From an uncultured Prochlorococcus sp. (lineage in GTDB: Bacteria; Cyanobacteriota; Cyanobacteriia; PCC-6307; Cyanobiaceae): 64,000 bases of DNA. The translations under genes and the position numbers were made by a program. The stretch lies in contig CACMCA010000002.1 of assembly GCA_902612005.1 (NCBI GenBank), positions 1 to 64,000 on the forward strand, read 5' to 3'. Position 1 is the first letter of the stretch, and the number at the start of each line of letters is the position of its first letter. This document shows positions 49,403-57,990 of the stretch, in pieces. Under the pieces are notes generated by a model. That model ran no database searches, had not been told where the DNA came from, and was given only the letters and a program-made list of their open reading frames with translations.

Positions 49403-51518
49403 AGCTTTTAATCTCGGGGTACATAACTCTTAGACTTTCAATTTTTTTACTCATATCTTTAACAAAATCAGAAGGACTCTCTACAATGATTTCGTCTCTA
49501 AAACCAATAATCCATCTTTTAAAATCAATATCATCATTAATGGTCCATATTGGAAGAAGGATTTCTATTGGATATGGATGGGAATCACCTTCTAAAATAT
49601 CAAGCGTAAAATTACCAGTATCAGGATCCTTCCAGTTATCTGAAAATTCAAGTTTATTTTTTTTAGGAAATTTTATTTGATTAATTGGATATCTTTGTAA
49701 TTCCTCCCTTAAAAACTTATAAATATTTTCAGTTGTCCTAAAGCGTATTTTTTTTAGTATATTCTCTAGCTTATTTTCGGATGCGCTAATTATATTTTCT
49801 TGCTCTTTAATTTCTTTCCCAAAGTAAATACTCCCAGAAATACTTATCAGTTTTTTAATTTTTTTTAATGCTTTATCTCTTTGATTTCTATCTCTTTTTA
49901 ATGAAGGATCAATCCGCCTTTGAGATATCCTGTCAATTCTTTCTGTTTTTAAAAGACCAGGTTTATCACCCATAACTCTCTCTTCATAAGCTAAATACCA
50001 ACCAATATTGTTAAAAAGTAATTGGATAGGCCAAACCCATTTCGTTTCTGAATTATCTGAGTTATCAAATTTTGCTGAACTTTTAAAGAACTCAAGTTCA
50101 ATTAAATTTCCTTCCTTTATGGCGTTTTCTATTTTTTCAGTATTTTTCTCATTTGCAATTGACTCACTTTTCGTCCGAGCCGGATCAATTACTGATTTAT
50201 TAGCAAATGATCTTACAGGATAATTATTTAAATCAAAACCTGCCCATTTGAATCTTTCTTTTAATTCATCGCTTACTGATGAAACTGTTGGGTCATTTAA
50301 TTTGTTTCTTGCTTGATCAACAATTTGGAAAAGATCCTCAAGTCTATTTTTTGAAACTACTGCTGCTCCTAATCCATATCCATGTCTTACATTGTCATTC
50401 TTTTTCCTGAACCCATATGGTGTTAAGACTTTTTCTATATCTTTCCTAAGTGTATCTCTGTCTCCTTTGAAATAGATGTTTTCTAATTTTGATATGTAGT
50501 AATCATGCAAAGTAATATTGTTTATTTTATCTTCTTCACTTCTTGAGTCATCAAAAGGGTTATGTAAAATGTACCTTATCAAAGACATTATCCTTATAAA
50601 GGCATCTTTATCTGAATATCTCGATAATCCTCCATTTTGAAAATCAGTATTTACTTTTTTGATTGGTGGCTCAATAGCAATTGAGGACTTTGTTTGATCA
50701 ATGAAGCCATTTTTCTCCAGCCATTTAAGATCGTTTTCAATTTCTAAAATATTTGAATAGCAAGAGCCACGAAGCTGTTCAATAAAACAAGATGCTTTAT
50801 AGGCCAAAGAACCTTCTGGAAGAGGATTGCAAATTTCCTCCATTTCAAGTTTAGTTTTTTTGTCCGAAGCTTTAATACCTGGGAAATTAATTAATAGTTG
50901 AATTAAATAAAGAAGTCTTTCAAAATCTAAAAGTTTTGAATAACCATGTAGTTCTTTTTTGTTTTCTCTATTTTTTCTAAGTGTTATTTTGTTATCAATC
51001 CGCAGCAGCTTTTTATTTATTTCATCTTCAATATCTTCAATAACTGAGGGATCAATATTTATTAAAGCTGCAAAACCTTCTGATAAATCTGGTGCAAAAG
51101 TTTTATTTGATAAAGCCGCATTAAATCTTTTAATTACTGAATTATGCACTTTTCGTTCTCTTAATTGATTCCATTCAAGACACACATCAATTGGAGTATT
51201 AAACCACCAGCCAATCCATTCAACTTCTTTATCAAATAAAAGATTTTGAGTAATTGTTAGACGCCATGGTCTCATTGCAAAGGTCGCATCAAGGATGACG
51301 GTCCTATTATTTTTTATATGATTTCGAAGCCTTTCATGAAGTATTGATTCGACTTTATTCCAGCTTCCTTGAACAGTTTCATCACCATAAAGTTCTTCTC
51401 TAATTTTGTCTGTTGATAAAATCTCTGCATTTATCAATGGCGCCAGTTCATTTGCAAGAGTTGATTTCCCGCTTGCAGGTATTCCAATAAACATATGACA
51501 TCTTAGTCTCTCACTCAT
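49401..51518 (-). CDS. P-loop kinase - WYL-domain regulator (705 aa)
   Basis: Residues ~1-160 are a polynucleotide-kinase/zeta-toxin-like P-loop domain: Walker A GIPASGKST (11-19), STDKIREELYGDETV and VILDATFAMRPWR. A helical middle includes a winged-helix-like ENDLKWLEKNGFIDQ. Residues ~470-600 are a WYL domain: WVWPIQLLFNNIGWYLAYEE, then LLKTERIDRISQRR. WYL proteins sense ligands, often nucleotides or DNA ends, and repress phage-defence operons. The kinase-WYL fusion suggests sensing of nucleic-acid ends or nucleotides. It sits between two operons that share an identical upstream element, the likely targets. Confidence 0.8.
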   Translation of the reverse strand: MSERLRCHMFIGIPASGKSTLANELAPLINAEILSTDKIREELYGDETVQGSWNKVESILHERLRNHIKNNRTVILDATFAMRPWRLTITQNLLFDKEVEWIGWWFNTPIDVCLEWNQLRERKVHNSVIKRFNAALSNKTFAPDLSEGFAALINIDPSVIEDIEDEINKKLLRIDNKITLRKNRENKKELHGYSKLLDFERLLYLIQLLINFPGIKASDKKTKLEMEEICNPLPEGSLAYKASCFIEQLRGSCYSNILEIENDLKWLEKNGFIDQTKSSIAIEPPIKKVNTDFQNGGLSRYSDKDAFIRIMSLIRYILHNPFDDSRSEEDKINNITLHDYYISKLENIYFKGDRDTLRKDIEKVLTPYGFRKKNDNVRHGYGLGAAVVSKNRLEDLFQIVDQARNKLNDPTVSSVSDELKERFKWAGFDLNNYPVRSFANKSVIDPARTKSESIANEKNTEKIENAIKEGNLIELEFFKSSAKFDNSDNSETKWVWPIQLLFNNIGWYLAYEERVMGDKPGLLKTERIDRISQRRIDPSLKRDRNQRDKALKKIKKLISISGSIYFGKEIKEQENIISASENKLENILKKIRFRTTENIYKFLREELQRYPINQIKFPKKNKLEFSDNWKDPDTGNFTLDILEGDSHPYPIEILLPIWTINDDIDFKRWIIGFRDEIIVESPSDFVKDMSKKIESLRVMYPEIKS

Positions 51519-51584
51519 TTTTAGATAAAAAATATTTACTTGATAATTAAATTTTTTAATTTTAATAAGCTAATCCTGGCATAA

Positions 51585-51606
51585 AAATTTGTTTTTCGCA
51601 CGTAAA
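51585..51606 (+). promoter_or_regulatory. 22-bp shared regulatory element, copy 2
   Basis: Plus strand: begins AAATTTGTTTTT, ends CGCACGTAAA. Exact match to 49381-49402 (other strand). It lies in the divergent spacer, 83 bases before the plus-strand operon starting at 51690 and 66 bases upstream of the WYL gene. Confidence 0.85.
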
Positions 51607-51689
51607 AAATATATTTTAGTTGCTTTTGGGAGAGTATTTGATTGTGAGCTTAAAGCTTACTTCTAAACCTAACCCAACTAACAAACAAA

Positions 51690-52601
51690 GTGAACACATT
51701 ACACGAAAAAACTGCAACCATTGAAGCTCAAAGCTGGTTGTCCTCTCTACCAAGAGATACACAAATTAAAACTCTGAGTACGCAAATACTCAAAGAGCAC
51801 TGGACTACTAAAAATTCAGCAGCACTTTCAACTGCCTTAGTTGATTGTTTCAAGCAAAAAGCTTGGGAAAAAGTTGCCTTTATGCCTTCTATCAAAAGTA
51901 GGAGAGAAGTAAGGGAATACAAAAGAGCTGTTGAGTGGATAAGAGATTGTCTTGGCGTCGAACCTGATGAATTAATGAGAACCTTAACTGGTCATCAACC
52001 TTCAGCTAAAGATGCAAGCGAGGCAGTGACTTATCTACTAGAACTTATTGCTACTGAAGAACCAAATACTTTAGAGCAGCTAAGTGATGATTTTAGATTT
52101 GGCAAATCCAAAATGATCGGATGGGAAAAACTTCTCTTCTTAATGAAACAAGTTGATCCTGCATGGTCTAAAGCACATGAACGTCTAAAGGAATTATTAA
52201 ATTCCTTAGATAAATCACCAGCAGGAGATGCCCCAGTACAAACAAATCTCTTTGAAGCATCGAGTAGTTATTTAAAAGATAAAGACTCACTTCCAAGTGA
52301 TAGTAAAACTCGCTTGATAAGCAGGTTAACAAAATTAAAAAATAACCCCTCTTTATGCAAAAGCAAAGGGACCTCTACTGAAAGAGTATCTAATACTTTG
52401 GACAGACTTTTACGAGGTTTAATTCCATCGGTTGCAGCAGCAGAAAGAGAAGCAGGACTTGCTAAAGCGTATGGAACTTACAGCTATGTAGGTGTAAGAG
52501 GTAACGCATCAGTAGTCGCAAAAAAAATTATCAAAAGAATCGGAAAAAATTCCGCAATTCAATTAGCAAACCAAATTTTGGAGGTATTTAAAAATGACTG
52601 A
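51690..52601 (+). CDS. unknown helical protein, partner of the HNH-helicase (303 aa)
   Basis: GTG start. Mostly helical: TATIEAQSWLSSLPRDTQIK, then VEWIRDCLGVEPDELMRTLT and EKLLFLMKQVDPAWSKAHER. A variable middle (APVQTNLFEASSSYLKDKDS) separates a basic C-terminal domain (ASVVAKKIIKRIGKNSAIQL). No known family. It overlaps the next gene by 8 bases, so the two products probably work together. Base composition looks less AT-rich than the minus-strand cargo. Confidence 0.65.
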   Translation: MNTLHEKTATIEAQSWLSSLPRDTQIKTLSTQILKEHWTTKNSAALSTALVDCFKQKAWEKVAFMPSIKSRREVREYKRAVEWIRDCLGVEPDELMRTLTGHQPSAKDASEAVTYLLELIATEEPNTLEQLSDDFRFGKSKMIGWEKLLFLMKQVDPAWSKAHERLKELLNSLDKSPAGDAPVQTNLFEASSSYLKDKDSLPSDSKTRLISRLTKLKNNPSLCKSKGTSTERVSNTLDRLLRGLIPSVAAAEREAGLAKAYGTYSYVGVRGNASVVAKKIIKRIGKNSAIQLANQILEVFKND

Positions 52602-54495
52602 CAACAGATTCTTTACTCAATCACAAAGACAAGAATTGTTTTTAAGAGCAAAAGGTAAATGCCAAAATTGCTCATGTGAAATAAGTCTCGATGACTTTCA
52701 CGCTGATCACATAACTCCTTATTCATTAGGAGGAAAAACTGAATTAAGTAATGGTCAAGCTCTATGCCGATCATGCAATCTTAAAAAATCTGCATCTTTA
52801 AAAATAGATGTAAGTAATTGGCTACCCCCTGGCTTTGAACTTAGGAAATGGCAAGAAGAATTTCTTCAAAGATGCTATATGTCTATGGTTCAGCAGATAA
52901 ACAAGCCAAAAGAAGATATAAATGCTTTTATTCTGCACGCATTCCCAGGATCAGGAAAAACTCTTGCCTCTCTACTTATAGGTGCATATTTAAAGGAGCA
53001 AGGTTTTATAGAAAGAATTATTGTTACTGTTCCAAGTGATTTCTTAAGAGATCAAATGGAAGATGATGCTAGAACAATTGGTCTGCATCTTAATAAGAAA
53101 AATTCTTGCGCAGAAGGTTTTGACGGTATCGTTACTACTTACGCAAAGATAGGTTATCGGAACAATGATTCTGGAAATATGGTTAATGCTGAAATCTTAC
53201 GAGATGTTTGTAAGAGGTATAAGACATTAATTATTGCTGATGAATGTCATCACTTAGGTGAAAGAAAAAGATGGGGAGAATGTTTCTCTTTAGCTTTTGG
53301 CAATACGGTTGCTCGATTAATGACAAGTGGAACTCCATTTAGAAGTGATCGTCAAAAATTACCTTGGGTGAGATATTACAGGAACCAAATTGAATTAAGT
53401 CCACCCCATGCATATTCCTATGGATATGGAATAACGAAGTGGAATACGAGGTATTGCGCTTTAGGTGATCAAGTTGTCCGAGATGTTGTTATTAAACAAT
53501 GGAACGGAGTTGTTGATTTTACTATTAAAGAAAAGCGTGATGGCCAACTTGTTTCAGCACAAAAAGTTAAACATAAACTTACCGATAATATTGATCAAAT
53601 TTACGAATGTCAGTTTGATCCAGTTACTGGTGAAAGGATCGTTGACAATAGAAGGCTTAGAAAAATCATTAAAAGGTTGAGAAGAAAGGCTTGTATTGAA
53701 TGCGGTACTGAAAGGCATCCACATGGGACAGAATATGTTCGTAATATTTTGATCGCTGCAAACGATCAATTAGATGAATGTAGAAGATCGCATGAATGGG
53801 CTGGAGGATTAATTATTTGTGACAGTATTCCTCATGCTGATGCAGTTGCAAAGGCCTTAAAAAAGTGGACCAATGAAGATGCTGTTGTTGTTCATTCGGA
53901 AACTGGTGACGACAAACGTGCTATTAAAAACTTCAAAACAAATAGAACTAAAAATAGACCTAAATGGATTTGTGCAGTAGGCAAAATTTCAGAAGGTGTA
54001 GATATTAAGTTCCTTAGAGTTGGAGTTTATTTAACCACAATTCAGGCATCATTAAGATGGACTCAAATACTTGGAAGAATACTAAGGACTGAATCTGACT
54101 TATCTCATGATATGCAGACAGCATACTTCTACCAGTATGAAGATGGAATTGATTTGGTCCCCGATGAAAATGGAGATTTATCCCCAGAGAGCGTAAACAT
54201 CAAATTGTTTGCAGAATCATTAATGGATGAAAAAGCACAATTCGAATCTGTAGTTGAGCATGACGGTGGAAATCGTCCTCCCTCTGAGGGTGGTGATAGA
54301 GATTCAATCGCAATATCTGCTGAAACGCACTCAGCTAGTGGTAAAGAAACCCATCATATTTATGATGGCCAAAGAATAGAGATTAAAGAATTAGAAAAAT
54401 TCAAAATCTTGACAGCTAAAACTGGTTGGCCACCAGCAAAGTTAAAAAGTTTCATCGAAAAATGTGGGGAAGACGAATTGAGGAGGGTTCTATAA
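52594..54495 (+). CDS. HNH nuclease fused to SF2 helicase (633 aa)
   Basis: Residues ~15-70 are an HNH domain: KCQNCSCEISLDDFHADHIT, GGKTELSNGQALCRSCNLKK (two C-x2-C pairs and the D-H core). Residues ~80-520 are a DEAD/DEAH-type helicase: motif I AFPGSGKTL, II IIADECHHLG, III TSGTPFRS, V SEGVDIKFL and VI QILGRILR. The helicase carries an insert with Cys (RKACIECGTERHPHG). This is the architecture of a DNA-translocating restriction enzyme. Followed by a hairpin and a terminator. Confidence 0.88.
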   Translation: MTDNRFFTQSQRQELFLRAKGKCQNCSCEISLDDFHADHITPYSLGGKTELSNGQALCRSCNLKKSASLKIDVSNWLPPGFELRKWQEEFLQRCYMSMVQQINKPKEDINAFILHAFPGSGKTLASLLIGAYLKEQGFIERIIVTVPSDFLRDQMEDDARTIGLHLNKKNSCAEGFDGIVTTYAKIGYRNNDSGNMVNAEILRDVCKRYKTLIIADECHHLGERKRWGECFSLAFGNTVARLMTSGTPFRSDRQKLPWVRYYRNQIELSPPHAYSYGYGITKWNTRYCALGDQVVRDVVIKQWNGVVDFTIKEKRDGQLVSAQKVKHKLTDNIDQIYECQFDPVTGERIVDNRRLRKIIKRLRRKACIECGTERHPHGTEYVRNILIAANDQLDECRRSHEWAGGLIICDSIPHADAVAKALKKWTNEDAVVVHSETGDDKRAIKNFKTNRTKNRPKWICAVGKISEGVDIKFLRVGVYLTTIQASLRWTQILGRILRTESDLSHDMQTAYFYQYEDGIDLVPDENGDLSPESVNIKLFAESLMDEKAQFESVVEHDGGNRPPSEGGDRDSIAISAETHSASGKETHHIYDGQRIEIKELEKFKILTAKTGWPPAKLKSFIEKCGEDELRRVL

Positions 54496-54504
54496 ATGAA
54501 CCCT
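54484..54504 (+). other. hairpin overlapping the stop codon of the HNH-helicase gene
   Basis: AGGGTTC, seven bases, GAACCCT: a perfect 7-bp stem around the stop codon. No T run follows directly, so it is probably an mRNA-stability or retroregulatory structure before the real terminator. Confidence 0.55.
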
Positions 54505-54527
54505 ACTCTCAAAATTCAAAAGGACTT

Positions 54528-54556
54528 AAGCCATTTAATCAAGATGGCTTTTTTCT
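54528..54556 (+). terminator. rho-independent terminator of the 51690-54495 operon
   Basis: AAGCCAT / ATGGCTT, 7 bp, loop of 9, followed by T6-C-T5. It closes the plus-strand operon. Confidence 0.85.
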
Positions 54557-54663
54557 TTTTTTCTTTTTTCATCAGCTCTCAAATATAAGTTATTAATTAG
54601 ATGGAAATCTCTCAATGAAAAATGTAATGGAAAAGTACAACTTATTTTAAAAATTTGGCAAAG

Positions 54664-56082
54664 CTAATTTTTATTAGTTTTGTTATTTGTTTTGTATGGT
54701 AATTTTATTTTTAATTTTTTTGATCCATAATTTTTTTTATTTTTGAAATCAGAATATTTTTCTTTAAATTCCCTGTCTTCAGATAATTTTATATGCATAT
54801 ACCATGATTCGATGTCAGATGAATAACCATTATCTATAAATTTAGAAATGCATTCAATATATTTCGTATGATTTTTATCTAAATAAGAGCTAATGGTTGC
54901 TTTGACGAGTGGATCTTGAATATTTTTTAAAAGCAGAATATTTAATTTAGATGTTTCTTCCGCTGCATCTGAAAAATTTTTTTTATAGTCTTCTTTTTCT
55001 GTTTTACTTAACCCATCTTTTATTTTTTTAGAAGCAAATTTTTCTAATTTTTTCATCAAATATAATCTATATTCATTTTGAGCTTCATTTAATAAAATCC
55101 AATTAACTTTTGCTATATCATCTATCAGTGCTAAATCTTCATCTAATTCTGGTATTAAGTAAAATGTAAATTCTGAGACGATATTCAATAATGGTCTTGC
55201 AAATTGATTGTTTAAAATAAATATAAGTAAATCATGGAAAGGTTCAGTAAATAAATTTATTTTTTCATCAGTTTTATAATTTTTGTTTAACGAAAAATTA
55301 GATATTAAACAAACAAAGAAATACATAGTTTCAACAGATCGCATAAAATATCGTGGTTCAATTTTTAATTCTTTATTTAAGTTGCTTTTTAATTTTTGAG
55401 TAAAGCTATTAAATTTTTTTTGTGAAATTGTGGAAAGTTGATACTTTATTGATTTGAAATATATATCGTCACCTTTACCACTTCTGTGTACCAAAAGATT
55501 TCTTCTTTCGCGCATCTCAACAAGTCTAAAGTAATGATCGATGAATCTTTCGTCTTTAAAATTTATATCTAATATATTGCTTGCAACATGCATTGCTGAG
55601 GGTAAGTTTGGCAGAAAATCTATAAGTTTTTCTTCAAATGGTAAAACTTTAAATAATTTCTTATCTTTTGTTTTCTCATAATAATTTAGGCAATAGTTTT
55701 TAAAATTATCCTTTACAGTTTGATTATTTTTAAATGCCTTTTTTATAACTGATAAAAGATATTGATCAAAAATTGCAAATAAATATACAAAGTAAGCATT
55801 TGAAGCAAGATATTCACTCTCAGATAGTTTCCCCTCTTCTTTGATTAACTCAGTAATTGCTGACAAGTTATCAGCAGCTATTAAATATTCTGAATTTTCA
55901 TTAGGTTGGCCTGTCGAAATATTCTTTCTAAATTCTTTAATTTTTTCGAAATTATCTTTTCTTTGAGTTACGATTTTTTGTTTTGTTCGTAAACGTAATT
56001 TTTCATCTTCCTTTAATAATAATAAGAATTTTTCAAGTGTTTTTCTCCCAAGTTCGATTATTTCTGATTGTGAATCTTCCAT
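54664..56082 (-). CDS. HEPN-motif protein, candidate RNase-type defence effector (472 aa)
   Basis: A mainly helical protein. The segment VEMRERRNLLVHRSGKG holds R-N-x-x-V-H (R-x4-H), the catalytic motif of HEPN ribonucleases, and the following helices (HYFRLVEMR, VETMYFFVCLISNF) fit the fold. HEPN proteins act in toxin-antitoxin and abortive phage defence. No antitoxin gene is adjacent. It is a single gene, with its own promoter, between the main cargo and the replication-type genes. Confidence 0.65.
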   Translation of the reverse strand: MEDSQSEIIELGRKTLEKFLLLLKEDEKLRLRTKQKIVTQRKDNFEKIKEFRKNISTGQPNENSEYLIAADNLSAITELIKEEGKLSESEYLASNAYFVYLFAIFDQYLLSVIKKAFKNNQTVKDNFKNYCLNYYEKTKDKKLFKVLPFEEKLIDFLPNLPSAMHVASNILDINFKDERFIDHYFRLVEMRERRNLLVHRSGKGDDIYFKSIKYQLSTISQKKFNSFTQKLKSNLNKELKIEPRYFMRSVETMYFFVCLISNFSLNKNYKTDEKINLFTEPFHDLLIFILNNQFARPLLNIVSEFTFYLIPELDEDLALIDDIAKVNWILLNEAQNEYRLYLMKKLEKFASKKIKDGLSKTEKEDYKKNFSDAAEETSKLNILLLKNIQDPLVKATISSYLDKNHTKYIECISKFIDNGYSSDIESWYMHIKLSEDREFKEKYSDFKNKKNYGSKKLKIKLPYKTNNKTNKN

Positions 56083-56188
56083 TTTATTTGAAATTGAAAT
56101 TTCCTAAATATTGAATTAGAAATAGCCTCGCTAAGTCATCTATTCATAACTATTTCCATAATAAACAAATAATTTATTACTACATACT

Positions 56189-57283
56189 TTAAGTAGGAAA
56201 AGTCTTAGGCCCATACTTCCAGGGTGGCCGTCCCCCTTTAGAAACATCTTTTTCCCTAGAAATTTCATTTTCTAGAAAAAGTTTCACACAAATTCTTCTA
56301 GTATGTTCCTCATTAAAAGAAGTCTCATTAGCAATTTCTTTAATCGTTTTAAATTCATTTTTTGTATGTAAGAGATTAAGAATCAATAAACTTAATTCTT
56401 GATTCTTAGAAGGTAATAATTCTCCTTCTCCTACACTTTTTAAAACGAAACTGAAATCTTCATCATCACCTTTTAAATTCCAAATAATTCCTTTTCTACA
56501 GTTTCTTTTTCCTAAGCATTTCAAAATAAAGTGATTTTTGTGGCTTTGTTTTGTTGGTACCCAAATACCCCAAATATCGCTAACAGCTCCACTCTGAGTA
56601 ATTGCACCAATTACATCATGTATGCCAACTTCATGTCTAACTACCTCTGGCTTTCTTAAATGAGCTGTACAAATAATAAGGATATTTAATTCACTTGCTA
56701 ATTTATTTAATTCATACAGAGGCGCTGCAAATTCAGGATCGCGCATAGAGCGACCATTATTGGTTAATAAGGTTGTAACGCTATCAAGAATCACAACTTT
56801 AAAAGAATTATTTATAACTTCTTCTTTCAGATTTTTAATATTTAGTCTTTCCCATCCATCTTCTGCTAAATAGAAATAAAGGTTGGAGTTTGATCCATCT
56901 ATATCCATTAACTCCAACTTATCAAGTGCATTATTTTTACTCTCATCCGATTGAACAACTAGTACTTTATTTTTTTGGGTAGTAAGTTCTCCCAAAAAAA
57001 TATTCCCTGTAGATATTGCATAAGCCATTTGATAAATAAATGAGGTTTTACCAGATCCTGTTTCTCCCGCAAGTAAAACGCATGAGCCCCTAGCTCCAAA
57101 GGAATCAACAAACCATTCTTTTGAGCTTTTTGTTTTTAATAAATCAGCTATATTTTTAGGACCTTTTCCTACATCCGAGGAGTAGTCTTTTACAGATTTA
57201 TTGTGATAACGATTTTGATAATTTTCATTATCTTCTAGCTGCATTTTATCAATGTCGCAGCCTGTGTAATCTGAGGGGTTCAT
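56189..57283 (-). CDS. RecA-fold (RepA/DnaB-like) ATPase of the mobile element
   Basis: 364 residues: Walker A LLAGETGSGKTSFIYQMAYA, then VLVVQSDESKNNALDKLELM, Walker B FKVVILDSVTTLLTNN and ICTAHLRKPEV. This is the AAA_25/RepA-type hexameric ATPase of mobile elements and phages, used for replication initiation or as a regulatory helicase. The C-terminal part (TIKEIANETSFNEEHTRRIC) is a winged HTH. ATGA overlap with the HTH gene upstream shows coupled translation. Confidence 0.85.
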   Translation of the reverse strand: MNPSDYTGCDIDKMQLEDNENYQNRYHNKSVKDYSSDVGKGPKNIADLLKTKSSKEWFVDSFGARGSCVLLAGETGSGKTSFIYQMAYAISTGNIFLGELTTQKNKVLVVQSDESKNNALDKLELMDIDGSNSNLYFYLAEDGWERLNIKNLKEEVINNSFKVVILDSVTTLLTNNGRSMRDPEFAAPLYELNKLASELNILIICTAHLRKPEVVRHEVGIHDVIGAITQSGAVSDIWGIWVPTKQSHKNHFILKCLGKRNCRKGIIWNLKGDDEDFSFVLKSVGEGELLPSKNQELSLLILNLLHTKNEFKTIKEIANETSFNEEHTRRICVKLFLENEISREKDVSKGGRPPWKYGPKTFPT

Positions 57284-57537
57284 TTTAAACCCTCCTTTTG
57301 TAATTCACTTATTAAGTCTTGGCCCTTTCTAATGAGCTTTCCTTTGTAATGAAAAATTTCTTTAATGGCATTAACTTCCCAACGTATAGGGCTGTTTAAA
57401 GATGCACCATAAACATAATGGATTCCTTCCTCTAAAGGGCCATCTTTAAGGTCACGATTTTTCTTGAGGTACTGCGAACTACAGCCGAGCCAAGCAGCTG
57501 CTTCGGGAGTCCTCAACCATAAAGGTTGGTCTTTCAT
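57280..57537 (-). CDS. excisionase/AlpA-like HTH protein (85 aa)
   Basis: LWLRTPEAAAWLGCSSQYLK then KNRDLKDGPLEEGIHYVYGA: a MerR/Xis-like winged helix of the kind encoded behind integrases. It probably sets excision direction or represses the module. Its stop overlaps the ATPase start. Confidence 0.75.
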   Translation of the reverse strand: MKDQPLWLRTPEAAAWLGCSSQYLKKNRDLKDGPLEEGIHYVYGASLNSPIRWEVNAIKEIFHYKGKLIRKGQDLISELQKEGLK

Positions 57538-57561
57538 TGCTTTAAAAAATTAAATTATTAC

Positions 57562-57780
57562 TTAGCTGTTGCCGCTTACCTTCTTATGTTCAGTCAGTAA
57601 TGCGTTTCTAAATGCTGGGCTTGCACTTCGTAACCAATTGGAACCATGTTTGAAAGCAGTAGGAGCAAGAAGTTTTGCATATTCTTCCATTTGTTTGGCG
57701 TCCATGCCTTGCTCTATATCTTTTTTAGAGACAGTAATACCTGACTTTTTATGATTCTTAAATCGGAACTTTTTCGCCAT
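57562..57780 (-). CDS. hypothetical small element protein (72 aa)
   Basis: Basic: AKKFRFKNHKKSGITVSKKD, then EYAKLLAPTAFKHGSNWLRS and NALLTEHKKVSGNS. No family recognised; its place between integrase and excisionase-like gene suggests a role in the element's life cycle. Confidence 0.6.
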   Translation of the reverse strand: MAKKFRFKNHKKSGITVSKKDIEQGMDAKQMEEYAKLLAPTAFKHGSNWLRSASPAFRNALLTEHKKVSGNS

Positions 57781-57990
57781 AGCACCTATAGGATTAACTG
57801 TTGATTTAGAGATAACAGCAACCCTGATTTTTATCTATTAATTCTGCCAAGAACTAATGAACTTAAGAAAAGAATTTCTATACCCCTCTGGTTCGATCAA
57901 GCGTAACCGCCGAACTAAGTAGGATCAGTTACTTATATTTATAGCTACTTTTGTTGCGTCTGCAAATATTTGAATATATCTAATTAAATT
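57781..57990. other. spacer in front of the integration module genes
   Basis: About 210 bases without a frame. It contains a GC-richer stretch (GGTTCGATCAAGCGTAACCG at about 57891-57910) that stands out in AT-rich surroundings and could be a control site. No tRNA or repeat match found. Confidence 0.4.

Noticed and set aside
44325-54495. A plain type I restriction-modification system
   Set aside because: No HsdS specificity subunit or HsdR-type fused nuclease-translocase; the nuclease-helicase is HNH-type and the methylase motif is atypical.
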